NCBI RefSeq assembly: GCF_009649815.1
Contig: NZ_WJIC01000003.1
Span: forward strand, 434,001-498,000
Direction: 5' to 3'
DNA length: 64,000 bases
DNA from: Nocardia sp. SYP-A9097
GTDB taxonomy: Bacteria > Actinomycetota > Actinomycetes > Mycobacteriales > Mycobacteriaceae
The position numbers were made by a program, and so were the translations under genes. The notes beneath the pieces are model-generated. The model searched no databases. It was not told where the DNA came from and saw only the letters and a list, made by a program, of their open reading frames with translations. Position 1 is the stretch's first letter. Each line of letters starts with the position of its first letter. Positions 16,666-25,886 of this stretch are shown here, one piece after another.

Positions 16666-17907
16666 CTATGCGGTTGAGCGTGCGGCCGTGCGGGTTCCGG
16701 CCTGCTCGACCCGCTCTCGAATGAACGCGCCCGCATGTTCGAGCGCATCGGCCGCCTCCGGCAGGAACGACCAGAAGATGTGGAAAACGTGTGTTGCCAC
16801 CGGATACAGCTCGAGCCGCACCTCGACGCCGTGCGCGCGGGCGTGATCCACCAGCTCGTGCGCGTCGGTGAGATGGGTGTCGCCGGTGCCGACCTGTACG
16901 AGCATCGGCGGGCAACCGGTCAGATCGGCGCGCAGCGGTGCGACCACGGGGTCGTCATCCGGATGCCCGGCCAGGTAGTCGCCGATAATGCGCCGCTGGA
17001 ACTGCTCCGCGGTCACCTCGCCCGGATCGGCTTCCGGACCATGCTCGGTATGCGATCTGCAGTGCAGATCGATTCCGGGACAGAGGGATACGACCGCCGC
17101 GGGGGGCGGTAATCCCTGCTCGCGCAGGCGGATAAGGGTCGACATGGACAAGTGCGCGCCGACCGAATCGCCGGCGAGGATGATGCGGTCGGGCGCGGTG
17201 CCGGTGTCCAGCAGCCAGCGGTATGCGCTCAACGCATCGTCGACCGCGGCCGGGAACGGGTGCTCGGGTGCCAGCCGGAAATCCGGGACGAGGGTTCTGG
17301 TATTCGCGGCGGCGGCCAGCGCCCCGGCGAGCGCGCGATATCCGAACGCGGAGCCCAAGATGTAACCGCCGCCATGCAGAAACAGGATCGTCGCATCGAG
17401 CGGCTGGTCCGGGGTGACCAGCAGGCTGGACACACCGCCCGCGTTGATCGGCCGTATCTGCACCTCCGGCGGTGGCGGGAACTGCGCGTGCAGGTCCTCG
17501 TAAGCGGTTCGCAGCACCTGCAATTCGGGGTCCGGCTCGTCGAACGGCTCCCAGTACCGGGTGATCCGGGCCAATAGTTCACCGCCGACCGCTCGGGTCG
17601 CGGAGACCGCCTCATCGACATCGCTGAGAATTTGCCGGGCGCGATCGAGTAGCGCCTCACCGGCGAGAGTGAGCTCGACCCGATGTGTGGTGCGGCGCAG
17701 CAGATCACAGCCGACGAGTCGCTCCAAGGCGCGAATCTGCCTACTGAGCGCGGGTTGTGAGACATACAGTCGGGTGGCCGCCCGCCCGAAATTGAGCTCC
17801 TCCGCCACCGTGATGAAGGCCCGCAGATGGCGTAATTCGATCGCATCGGGTGTCTTCGGCAGGGGAGTGGGGCTTCCGGCCGTGTTCTCGCCGGTGTGGG
17901 CAGTCAT
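16666..17907 (-). CDS. LysR helix-turn-helix fused to an HSL-type alpha/beta hydrolase
   Basis: A 413-residue fusion. Residues 23-82 are a LysR winged helix-turn-helix (ELRHLRAFITVAEELNFGRAA, SQPALSRQIRALE), followed by a linker helix. In place of the LysR effector domain, residues 130-413 form a hormone-sensitive-lipase hydrolase with HGGGY (178-182), RLAPEHPFPAA (211-221), the nucleophile in GDSVGAH (Ser248) and a C-terminal HVFHIF histidine. All catalytic motifs are present, so the enzyme may be active and also bind DNA. ATG at 17907 was chosen. It is divergent from a pseudo-hydrolase/monooxygenase operon, its most likely target. Confidence 0.88.
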   Translation of the reverse strand: MTAHTGENTAGSPTPLPKTPDAIELRHLRAFITVAEELNFGRAATRLYVSQPALSRQIRALERLVGCDLLRRTTHRVELTLAGEALLDRARQILSDVDEAVSATRAVGGELLARITRYWEPFDEPDPELQVLRTAYEDLHAQFPPPPEVQIRPINAGGVSSLLVTPDQPLDATILFLHGGGYILGSAFGYRALAGALAAAANTRTLVPDFRLAPEHPFPAAVDDALSAYRWLLDTGTAPDRIILAGDSVGAHLSMSTLIRLREQGLPPPAAVVSLCPGIDLHCRSHTEHGPEADPGEVTAEQFQRRIIGDYLAGHPDDDPVVAPLRADLTGCPPMLVQVGTGDTHLTDAHELVDHARAHGVEVRLELYPVATHVFHIFWSFLPEAADALEHAGAFIRERVEQAGTRTAARSTA

Positions 17908-17965
17908 GGTCAAGAGTATTGCCCATCGGGGGCGCGGGCGGTCATGTCGTTCACGCAAGACTGCC

Positions 17966-18451
17966 ATGCCTATTCGGTCCTTCCTTCCCGTGCGTGGCCG
18001 ATGCGAATGTTTGCCGGTGACTTCCACTCCAGCCCGCTGCCGGGTCGCCGAACTGCGATTGCGGGCCGCCGTCGCCGGCCGCCGGGCCCGCGTCTATTGG
18101 CCCGGTCCGACCGGGCCACCACGGCCACTGTTGATGCTCTTCGATATCGGAAACCCCAGCGGCGCGGCCGAGTTCGACGATCTCAGCCGGACCTTGTCCG
18201 CCACAGGCGATTTCATCGTCTTCGCGGTGCGCTACGACCTGCGGCCCGAACAGCGGCAGGCGATCGAGTCCGATGCCACGCGCGCCCTCGAATGGGCGGC
18301 CGATCACGCCGCTGAGCTGGACGCCGACTCTGCTCGGCTACTCATCGGCGGGCGTGGTGCGGGCGGTGCCCTCGCCACCGCGGTGCGCCGGATGGCTCGT
18401 GAACAGGGTTGGCCACCGATCCTGCGGCAGTTGATGATTCCCACCTTTTAG
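17966..18451 (+). CDS. Alpha/beta-hydrolase-like protein lacking the nucleophile
   Basis: Up to 161 residues. The core (LLMLFDIGNPSGAAEFDDL, VRYDLRPEQRQAIESDATRAL, LLIGGRGAGGALATAVRR) follows the HSL hydrolase fold. HGGG is replaced by FDIG and GDSAGG by GGRGAGG, so the serine nucleophile is gone and the C-terminal half is missing. It is a decayed gene or a non-catalytic domain. The start is uncertain (ATG 17966 or GTG 18017). Its stop lies in TTTTAGGAGAACCCC, so the TAG shares bases with the ribosome binding site of the monooxygenase, implying coupling. Confidence 0.5.
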   Translation: MPIRSFLPVRGRCECLPVTSTPARCRVAELRLRAAVAGRRARVYWPGPTGPPRPLLMLFDIGNPSGAAEFDDLSRTLSATGDFIVFAVRYDLRPEQRQAIESDATRALEWAADHAAELDADSARLLIGGRGAGGALATAVRRMAREQGWPPILRQLMIPTF

Positions 18452-18460
18452 GAGAACCCC

Positions 18461-19678
18461 ATGAACAGCACTACCCGCACCGTTCTCATCTCCGGCGGCA
18501 GTATTGCCGGACTGACCCTCGCATATTGGTTGCGCCGCTATGGATTCGAGGTCACCGTGGTCGAGCGGGCACCCGCCCCGCGTCCCGGTGGTCAGGCCGT
18601 GGACCTGCGTGGCGTTGCCAAGCAGGTGGCCGATCGGATGGGCATCCTGCCGCAGATCGAGCGGGCTCGCGTGCATGAGAAGGGGCTCGCCTATGTCGAT
18701 GCCGCCGGAAACTGGTCTGCGAGTATGTCCGCCGAACTCTTCGATGGTGAGGGTGCGGTCGCCGAGATCGAGATCCTGCGCGGTGATCTCACCGATATCC
18801 TTTATGCGGCAGCGCGATCCGGTGTCGAGTACCTCTTCGACGATACGATCACCGATCTGCGTGAGACCGCCGATGGCGTGGTGGTCGACTTCTCCCGCAA
18901 CGCATCCCGCGTCTTCGATGTGGTCGTCGGTGCGGACGGTCTGCATTCCACGGTGCGGCGGCTGGCCTTCGGTCCCGAGGCCGACTTCGTACACAACCTC
19001 GGCGGGTATCTGTCCTACTTCACCATTCCGGTGCAGGGTCTGGACCTGGACGACTGGTTTCTGATGTACAACGCCCCGGGCGGTCTGCTCGCGGCCATTC
19101 GCCCCGAGGGGCCGGCCAGTGCCAAGGCCATGTTCGGTTTCAAGGCAACGGATTTGGTGTACGACCGCCGCGATCAGGCGGGGCAGCAACGGATTCTGTC
19201 GGAGAAGTTCGGCGAACTCGGTTGGCACGTGCCGCGATTGCTGGAAGTCATGGATCAGGCTCCGGACTTCTTCTTCGACACCATCAGTCAAACCCGGATG
19301 GACGCGTGGTCGCGCGGGCGCGTCGCGCTCATCGGTGATGCGGGTTATTGCGGCTCACCGCTCTCGGGCAACGGCACCGCGATGGCCATGGTCGGCGCGT
19401 ATGTCCTGGCCGGGGAACTGGCCCGCTCCCGCGGCGATCACCGGGCCGCCTTCGCCCGCTATCAGGAAGAGCTGCGCCCGTATGTCACCGAATGCCAGAA
19501 GCTGCCGCCTGGCGGGGTCAACGGCTTCCTCCCGGGCAGCCGCGCGGCAATCCGCATGCGCAACTTCTCGGTTCGCATGATGACCTCCAAGCCCATGCGC
19601 GGCCTGATGTCGAAGTCGCTGCAAAAGGCCGACGCCATCGTCCTGCAGGACTACGTCCGGTTCGAGGCTTTGGTCTGA
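18461..19678 (+). CDS. FAD-dependent aromatic-ring-type monooxygenase
   Basis: A 405-residue class A flavoprotein monooxygenase. The ADP-binding fingerprint is SGGSIAGLTLAYWL (about 9-22), followed by VVERA, the DG-like motif VVGADGLHSTVRR (about 158-170) and the second FAD motif LIGDAGYCGSPLSGNGTAMA (about 291-310). It resembles PHBH/TetX-like hydroxylases that use NAD(P)H and O2, and the substrate is unknown. The GGAG overlapping the upstream stop sets the ATG. Divergence from the LysR-esterase fusion suggests control by it. Confidence 0.88.
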   Translation: MNSTTRTVLISGGSIAGLTLAYWLRRYGFEVTVVERAPAPRPGGQAVDLRGVAKQVADRMGILPQIERARVHEKGLAYVDAAGNWSASMSAELFDGEGAVAEIEILRGDLTDILYAAARSGVEYLFDDTITDLRETADGVVVDFSRNASRVFDVVVGADGLHSTVRRLAFGPEADFVHNLGGYLSYFTIPVQGLDLDDWFLMYNAPGGLLAAIRPEGPASAKAMFGFKATDLVYDRRDQAGQQRILSEKFGELGWHVPRLLEVMDQAPDFFFDTISQTRMDAWSRGRVALIGDAGYCGSPLSGNGTAMAMVGAYVLAGELARSRGDHRAAFARYQEELRPYVTECQKLPPGGVNGFLPGSRAAIRMRNFSVRMMTSKPMRGLMSKSLQKADAIVLQDYVRFEALV

Positions 19679-19776
19679 TTAGCCAGAAGAGTGCTGACTG
19701 TAACGCCGAGCGGTGAGCGCCCGATATTCAGAGCAATGTCTGGGTCGGGTCCAACAGGATGTAGGAGAACTCCACC

Positions 19777-20202
19777 ATGGGTTTCGCTCACAAGCTCGGT
19801 CTTATTGCCGTAATCGGTGCCGCGGCGGGGATGGCATCAACCGGCACGGCCACCGCGGACGCGACAACCATCCCTTTCCAGATCAACCCCGCCCCTTTCG
19901 GTATCCCCACCGGAAGTTTCGACGCCCCCGCAGGCAGCTGCGCGGCGGTCGTCGGTGATCGGCCCGGCGTAGTGCTGATCACCGGCGGTAAACCCGGCGG
20001 CTGGGGCTGCCCCCTCTCCTCCCACATCCAGTGGATCAACCTCTCCACCGGAGCCACCGGAGCCGCCGATCTCTCCGACGGCCTCAACGGCATCCCCTCC
20101 GCCGCAACCATCAATACCGGCGCGGGCCAGGTCGCCCTGATCCTCAACACGGTCACCGCCAGCACAGTCACGCCCGGCCTCGCGACCTTCTACGTCCCGT
20201 AA
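19777..20202 (+). CDS. Small secreted protein
   Basis: A 141-residue protein with a signal peptide (basic start, hydrophobic LIAVIGAAAGMASTGTATA, likely cleavage after ATA near 27). The mature part is beta-rich and glycine/threonine-rich, with two cysteines (SCAAV, WGCPL) that could form a disulfide. The type is common among exported proteins of Nocardia and Rhodococcus, with no known function. GTAGGAG lies just upstream of the ATG. Its end overlaps the convergent MerR gene by 13 bp. Confidence 0.75.
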   Translation: MGFAHKLGLIAVIGAAAGMASTGTATADATTIPFQINPAPFGIPTGSFDAPAGSCAAVVGDRPGVVLITGGKPGGWGCPLSSHIQWINLSTGATGAADLSDGLNGIPSAATINTGAGQVALILNTVTASTVTPGLATFYVP

Positions 20203-21116
20203 CAGTCCCGCGCCAACGCGTCATACACCCAGTTATGGGCTCGCCCCACGGTGATTCGAGTTCCGAGGAACCGCTGTGTCAGAGCCCAATACCGGTGAAT
20301 TCGGTGGTCGGTGTCGGTCGCATCGAGCAGCAATCGCCGGCGGAATCGCGGGGAGTCCTCTTCCCCTCGTGCACCGGCGTGCGCGCTGACGAATCGATCT
20401 AGTTCGCTGCCACCGTGTGGCCGCACACCCTCCGCCACGAGTGGCACCACATCCGCCATGACGTCACCCACCTCGTCATAGAGCGCCCGACCGTCACGAA
20501 TAAGCTCCGGCCGACTCCGCCAGAGTTGCTGTCGCACAAGGGGGGTCATCGCGCGATCGCCGACCAGACCGGCCAGTTCGGCATACGCGACCACCTCGTC
20601 CACGGACGGATCGGCGGGTGGCTCCGGAACATTCCACTGCACCCAGCCATCGACCCGGGCCCCTGCTATCGGTGCGAGAATCTGCCGCCAGAACCGCACC
20701 AGGCAATCGTGCACCGCCGCACCATCCTGCGCGGCGGCCAGCAATGCGAGCCGCTCACCCCGCTGCGCCGGCGCAGCCGCCCGCACTGCCCGCAGTGACG
20801 CCCGCCGCCAAGCCAGCGCCCTGAATTCGATATCGACCCGCGCACTTTCGGCCGCGATCGCCTCCCCGATCGACCGTTCGCCCCGCAGCACATCGGCAAT
20901 CGATCCGAGCCCGAGCCCGAGCGCCCGCAACCGCCGCACCAGCAGTAACCGTTCCGTAGCGCTGTCACCGTCGAACATCCGATGCCCACCCGCGCTCCGC
21001 CGGGACTCCAAAATCCCCTCGTCGCAATAGAACCGAATCGTCCGCACCGCAATCCCGCTGCTACAAGCCAACTCCCCGATACTCACCAGAGCACTTGCCT
21101 GTGTGTCATCAGTCAC
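20190..21116 (-). CDS. MerR-family regulator (paralogue of the one at 52433-53377)
   Basis: A 308-residue regulator. The N-terminal winged helix is MerR-type (VSIGELACSSGIAVRTIRFYCDEGILESRR, SAGGHRMF), followed by a dimer helix and a large C-terminal domain of about 200 residues rich in Trp/Arg. The C-terminus ends in WALTQRFLG, which the paralogue carries as WQRAGEIMG. A GTG at 21134 lies inside the operator-like palindrome, so GTG 21116 is the more likely start. It faces the acpM-like gene across a MerR-type promoter, and activation or repression of that gene is the natural prediction. Confidence 0.85.
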   Translation of the reverse strand: MTDDTQASALVSIGELACSSGIAVRTIRFYCDEGILESRRSAGGHRMFDGDSATERLLLVRRLRALGLGLGSIADVLRGERSIGEAIAAESARVDIEFRALAWRRASLRAVRAAAPAQRGERLALLAAAQDGAAVHDCLVRFWRQILAPIAGARVDGWVQWNVPEPPADPSVDEVVAYAELAGLVGDRAMTPLVRQQLWRSRPELIRDGRALYDEVGDVMADVVPLVAEGVRPHGGSELDRFVSAHAGARGEEDSPRFRRRLLLDATDTDHRIHRYWALTQRFLGTRITVGRAHNWVYDALARDCYGT

Positions 21117-21122
21117 AAGATC

Positions 21123-21154
21123 TTGAACCTCCACCCTACTGGAGCTCCTAGCGT
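21123..21154 (+). promoter_or_regulatory. MerR-type promoter/operator upstream of the acpM-like gene
   Basis: TTGAAC (21123-21128) and TAGCGT (21149-21154) are separated by 20 bp, longer than the usual 17 and typical of MerR-activated promoters. The spacer holds an inverted repeat CTCCA-N6-TGGAG (21129-21144). The same layout recurs at 53384-53415. Confidence 0.65.
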
Positions 21155-21202
21155 ACTGACGTACAGCGGATATGTGACCGCACAACGAGGAGAGGGCAAT
21201 TC

Positions 21203-21508
21203 GTGGCTACCACGCAGGAAGAAATCGTCGCAGGCATCGCGGAGATCGTAGAAGAGGTCACCGGCATCGAAGCATCGGAGGTCGTCATGGCGAAGTCCTT
21301 CGTAGACGACCTCGAAATCGACTCCCTGTCCCTGGTCGAGATCGCCGTACAACTCGAGGACAAATACAGCGTCAAAATCCCCGACGAAGACCTCGCAAGC
21401 CTGCGAACCGTCGGCGACGCAGTCACCTACGTCCAGAAAATGGAAGCCACCCAACCCCAACTAGCCGCAGAAATGGAAGCCAAATTCAAGGAACCCCAGT
21501 CGAACTGA
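21203..21508 (+). CDS. acpM: AcpM-like acyl carrier protein
   Basis: A 101-residue acidic carrier protein. The phosphopantetheine site is in DDLEIDSLSLVEIAVQLEDKY (serine of DSL, about residue 41), and KIPDEDLASLRTVGDAVTYVQ follows. It is closest in sequence pattern to mycobacterial AcpM, the carrier of meromycolate elongation in FAS-II, and has a short C-terminal extension like AcpM. It is not next to kasA/kasB, so it is probably a second copy under separate control by the adjacent MerR regulator. The GTG start has GAGGAGAGG upstream. Confidence 0.88.
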   Translation: MATTQEEIVAGIAEIVEEVTGIEASEVVMAKSFVDDLEIDSLSLVEIAVQLEDKYSVKIPDEDLASLRTVGDAVTYVQKMEATQPQLAAEMEAKFKEPQSN

Positions 21509-21680
21509 ACATTCTCGGAGGCGTTGTAGCACTTCAGAGTCGGTCGGCAGCGAGAGTCGCAGCGTGGCCGCGGGGCGGTCACGCTGGCTCAGCAGGTCAG
21601 GAATGTCTTCGAGAAACTCTTGTGCCGCTTCGCGACTCTCGTCGACCTGGCCCAGCCGTAACGATCGTGAGGATGGTCAG
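21465..21680 (-). pseudogene. Possible gene remnant antisense to and beyond acpM-like
   Basis: The minus strand here reads a coding-like stretch without a start codon (QVDESREAAQEFLEDIPDLL then TLRLSLPTDSEVLQRL). An in-frame stop lies upstream and the frame runs into the acpM-like gene. It looks like a fragment of a helical or TPR-type protein. No family assigned. Confidence 0.3.
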
Positions 21681-21928
21681 CGGTGGGGGCGCGAACCTGT
21701 AGCTACTGGGGTTGGGGTGGTGGGTGGGGGGATTTCGCTGCGGGGCATAGCGATTCAAGGGCAAGATGGGGTGAACGGGGGGTGTCTCGGAGATCACATT
21801 TTCTGTTCACGTTCTGTATATGTTTACGATATCTTGGCTATACAACTTTCGGGCCGAATGTATGTACAAGTTGCCGGGGATCGTGATCGGTTCCCGGATT
21901 TGATCGAACGCTGGACCGGGAGTCGCTC
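21509..21928. other. Intergenic region before the phosphonate transporter
   Basis: About 420 bp. The first half carries the possible remnant noted separately. The second half becomes AT-richer (from about 21795) and holds the putative promoter and operator region of the transporter operon, including CTTGGCTATACA at 21833-21844. No complete gene seen. Confidence 0.5.
21833..21844 (+). promoter_or_regulatory. CTTGGCTATACA motif, copy 1 (transporter operon)
   Basis: This 12-base word lies 85 bp upstream of the substrate-binding protein gene and recurs exactly at the 5' end of the tmpA-like gene (28310-28321). It is followed by CAACTT...AAGTTG arms (21843-21848 and 21868-21873). A shared operator for the GntR regulator of the locus is the simplest reading. 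Confidence 0.45.
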
Positions 21929-23065
21929 GTGCGCATCGCAACTGCTCGCAATGTTGGAATCTGTCTCGTCGCGGGGGCTTTGGTCCTGAGCATGGGGGCC
22001 TGCACCAAGAAGTCGGAGACGGCGGCAAGCAGCGCCGCGACGGCCACCTCGGCCGCGGATCTGGGCGGGATGGACGCGCTGATCGCGGCCGCCAAGCAGG
22101 AGGGGACGCTGAATCTCATGGCGCTGCCACGGGATTGGGCGGGCTACGGCGACCTCATGGACAACTTCGCCGCCAAGTACGGGATCAAGGTCAATGATGA
22201 CAATCCGGGGGCGAGCAGCGCGGATGAGATCAATGCGATCAAGTCGCTGAAGGGGCAGGATCGCGCGCCCGACGCGGTGGATGTGGGTACCTCGTTCGCC
22301 ATCAGCGGTGCGAAGGAAGGGCTGTACGCGCCCTATAAGGTGACGGGCTGGGCCGATATCCCGGATTCCCAGAAGGCTTCGGACGGAACGTGGTTCGCCG
22401 ATTACGGCGGGTATATGTCCATCGGCTGCGATGCCGCGAAGGTGCAGGTCTGCCCGACCACCATCGCCGATCTGCTGAAGCCGCAGTACAAGGGGCAGGT
22501 CGCGCTCAGCGGCGATCCGCTCAAGAGCAACTCCGCGCTCATGGCGGTCTGGACCGCGTCGCTGGCCAACGGTGGCTCGGCCGACAATATCGCGCCCGGT
22601 ATCGACTTCTTCGGAAGGCTCAAGGGCGCAGGCAATTTCGTGCCGGTGAAGGCGACCGCCGCCACCGTGCAGTCCGGTGAGACCCCGATCATCATCGACT
22701 GGGACTACCTCAATGCCGGTATCGCCCAGACCACCGCGAACTCGGGCGTGAAGTGGACCGTCTCGGTCTCCTCCGACGCCACCATCGGCGGCTACTACGC
22801 GCAGGCTGTCAGCAAGACGGCCCCGCATCCGGCCGCCGCTCGCCTGTGGCAGGAGTACCTGTACAGCGATGAGGGCCAGAACGGCCTGCTGAAGGGCTTC
22901 GCCCGCCCGGTCCGCCTGCCCGCCATGCAGAAGAGCGGCAAGGTCGATCCGGCGCTGGCGAAGGTGCTGCCCGCGGCCAGCGACAAGGCGGTCTACCCGA
23001 CCGACGATCAGGCCGCCAAGGCCAAGGACACCATGACCCAGACCTGGGCGAACACTGTCAAATGA
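21929..23065 (+). CDS. ABC transporter substrate-binding lipoprotein (phosphonate-type)
   Basis: A 378-residue exported lipoprotein. The lipobox LSMGAC puts the lipidated cysteine at about residue 25. The mature part has the type 2 periplasmic fold of iron/2-aminoethylphosphonate-binding proteins (EGTLNLMALPRDW, DAVDVGTSF, GETPIIIDWDYLN, FARPVRLPAM). The ligand is inferred from the locus, which encodes C-P bond-cleaving oxygenases. The GTG start overlaps no other gene. The stop overlaps the first permease start (ATGA at 23062), so the operon is coupled. Confidence 0.85.
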   Translation: MRIATARNVGICLVAGALVLSMGACTKKSETAASSAATATSAADLGGMDALIAAAKQEGTLNLMALPRDWAGYGDLMDNFAAKYGIKVNDDNPGASSADEINAIKSLKGQDRAPDAVDVGTSFAISGAKEGLYAPYKVTGWADIPDSQKASDGTWFADYGGYMSIGCDAAKVQVCPTTIADLLKPQYKGQVALSGDPLKSNSALMAVWTASLANGGSADNIAPGIDFFGRLKGAGNFVPVKATAATVQSGETPIIIDWDYLNAGIAQTTANSGVKWTVSVSSDATIGGYYAQAVSKTAPHPAAARLWQEYLYSDEGQNGLLKGFARPVRLPAMQKSGKVDPALAKVLPAASDKAVYPTDDQAAKAKDTMTQTWANTVK

Positions 23066-23937
23066 GTTCTTCGGTTCGTTCGGCCCGAGCCCTGCAGTGG
23101 CTCGGGCTCGTCCCGTTTCTCGCGTATGTGAGCGTGTTCTTCCTGCTGCCGACCGGGGTGATCGCGTACTCCGCGTTCCAGGTCGGTGATAGCGGGAACA
23201 CGTCGTTCGGCACCGCGAATGTGGCTGCGGCGCTGAAGGGTGCGTACCTCACCGGGTTGAAGAACAGTGTGGTGCTCTCGCTCGTGGTCGCGATTATCGC
23301 TGCCGTGCTGGGTATTGTGCTGGCGCAGGCGATTTCGAGCGGTCGTGGACAGTTGTTGCAGCGTGCGGTCTCCACGAGCGCGGCCGTCCTCGCGAATTTC
23401 GGTGGCCTGCCACTGGCATTCCTGTTCGTCGCGGCGATCGGCAATGCCGGTGTGCTGACCAAGCTGCTCCAGGATCACTTGAATATCTCGCTGCGCGATG
23501 ACCTGCACCTGGACCTGTACTCGCAGGCGGGCGTGCAGTTCGTCTACCTGTATTTCCTTGTGCCGCTGATGGTTCTGGTCATCACCCCGGCCTTGGAGGG
23601 ACTGCGCCCGGAGTGGCGTGAGGCCGCCGAGAGCCTGGGCGCGCACGGCTGGCAGTACTGGCGCTATGTCGCCGGTCCCGCCCTGCTACCGCATTTCCTG
23701 GGCAGTGTGGCCCTGCTGTTCTGCACGTCGTTCTCGTCCTTCGCCACGGCGGACGCGCTCACCAATGGCACCCTCGCCATTACGCCGCTGCAGATCGAGA
23801 GCGCGGTCTCGGGCAATGTCCTTGTCGGACAGGAGAATCTGGGCGCGGCCATGGCTTTGAACATGATTGTGGTGGTGGTGCCGTTGACCCTGCTCTACCA
23901 GTACATGCAGAACAGGACCTCACGATGGCTACAGTGA
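23062..23937 (+). CDS. ABC transporter permease 1 (phosphonate-type)
   Basis: A 291-residue inner-membrane permease with six predicted helices. The BPD-type EAA loop is EWREAAESLGAHGWQYWRY (about 190-208). It resembles PhnU-like permeases of 2-aminoethylphosphonate importers. It is coupled to the lipoprotein gene by ATGA and overlaps the second permease by 13 bp. The two permeases are separate subunits that should form a heterodimeric channel. Confidence 0.87.
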   Translation: MSSSVRSARALQWLGLVPFLAYVSVFFLLPTGVIAYSAFQVGDSGNTSFGTANVAAALKGAYLTGLKNSVVLSLVVAIIAAVLGIVLAQAISSGRGQLLQRAVSTSAAVLANFGGLPLAFLFVAAIGNAGVLTKLLQDHLNISLRDDLHLDLYSQAGVQFVYLYFLVPLMVLVITPALEGLRPEWREAAESLGAHGWQYWRYVAGPALLPHFLGSVALLFCTSFSSFATADALTNGTLAITPLQIESAVSGNVLVGQENLGAAMALNMIVVVVPLTLLYQYMQNRTSRWLQ

Positions 23938-24802
23938 CCGATCCCGGCGTGGTGCTGGGTGGCACTGCGGGGCAATCGAATTCGCCCGGGTCTCGTGCCT
24001 TCGCCGCACCGCGGGCGTACTGGCGGTGGATTGTGCTCGGCTTGGCCGGGATCTATTTCATCGGGCCGTTCGCGGTGGCCTTCTGGTTCACCATCCACGA
24101 CGCACACGGCGTGAGTTTCCGCGCCTACCGGCGAATCCTTTCCACCGCAGGACTTTCCGACGCATTGGGCACCTCCCTGGCGCTCGGGTTGATCGCCGTC
24201 GTGGTCACCCTGGTCCTCATGGTGCCGACAATGCTGCTGGTGCACTTGCGTTTACAGTCTGCCCGTCCACTGGTCGAGCTGCTGTCGTTGCTGCCCTTGG
24301 TGATTCCGCCGGTCGCCCTGGTGGTAGGCGTGCGCAGCGTGCTCTCCTGGGGCAATAACAGCGACTACGTGGAGATCACCCAGGTCTTCACCGCCTTGCA
24401 GAAACAGCCGCTCTCGCTGATCCTGGCTCTGGTCTACGTGGTGATCGCACTCCCATTCACCTTCCGCGCCCTGGATGCCGGAATCCGCGGCTCCCGCATC
24501 GATGTCCTGGTCGAGGCCGCGCAGAATCTCGGCGCGGGCTGGCCGACGGTGCTGTGGCGGGTGGTACTGCCCGCCCTGCGCACCTCCCTCCTGAATGCCG
24601 CCTTCCTGACCTTCGCACTTGTCATGGGGGAGTACACGATTGCCAAGATCCTCATCTTCCGCACCTTCCCGGTGTGGCTGGCGCAATCGGCCAATACCGA
24701 TGGTCAACTCCAGGTCGCGCTGTCGATCCTGAGCCTGGTGCTGACCTGGCTCATCCTGCTCCTCGTCGTCTCGATCGCCGGTCGATCCCGAAAGGCTCCC
24801 CG

Positions 24803-24806
<4 letters not shown>
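23925..24806 (+). CDS. ABC transporter permease 2 (phosphonate-type)
   Basis: A 293-residue permease with six helices. Its EAA loop reads VEAAQNLGAGWPTVLWRVVLP (near 194-214). The N-terminus before the first helix is polar and longer than in permease 1. Partner of the upstream subunit. Its stop overlaps the ATPase start (ATGA, 24803-24806). Confidence 0.87.
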
Positions 24807-25873
<1,067 letters not shown>

Positions 25874-25886
25874 ATACAGTTGCGGT

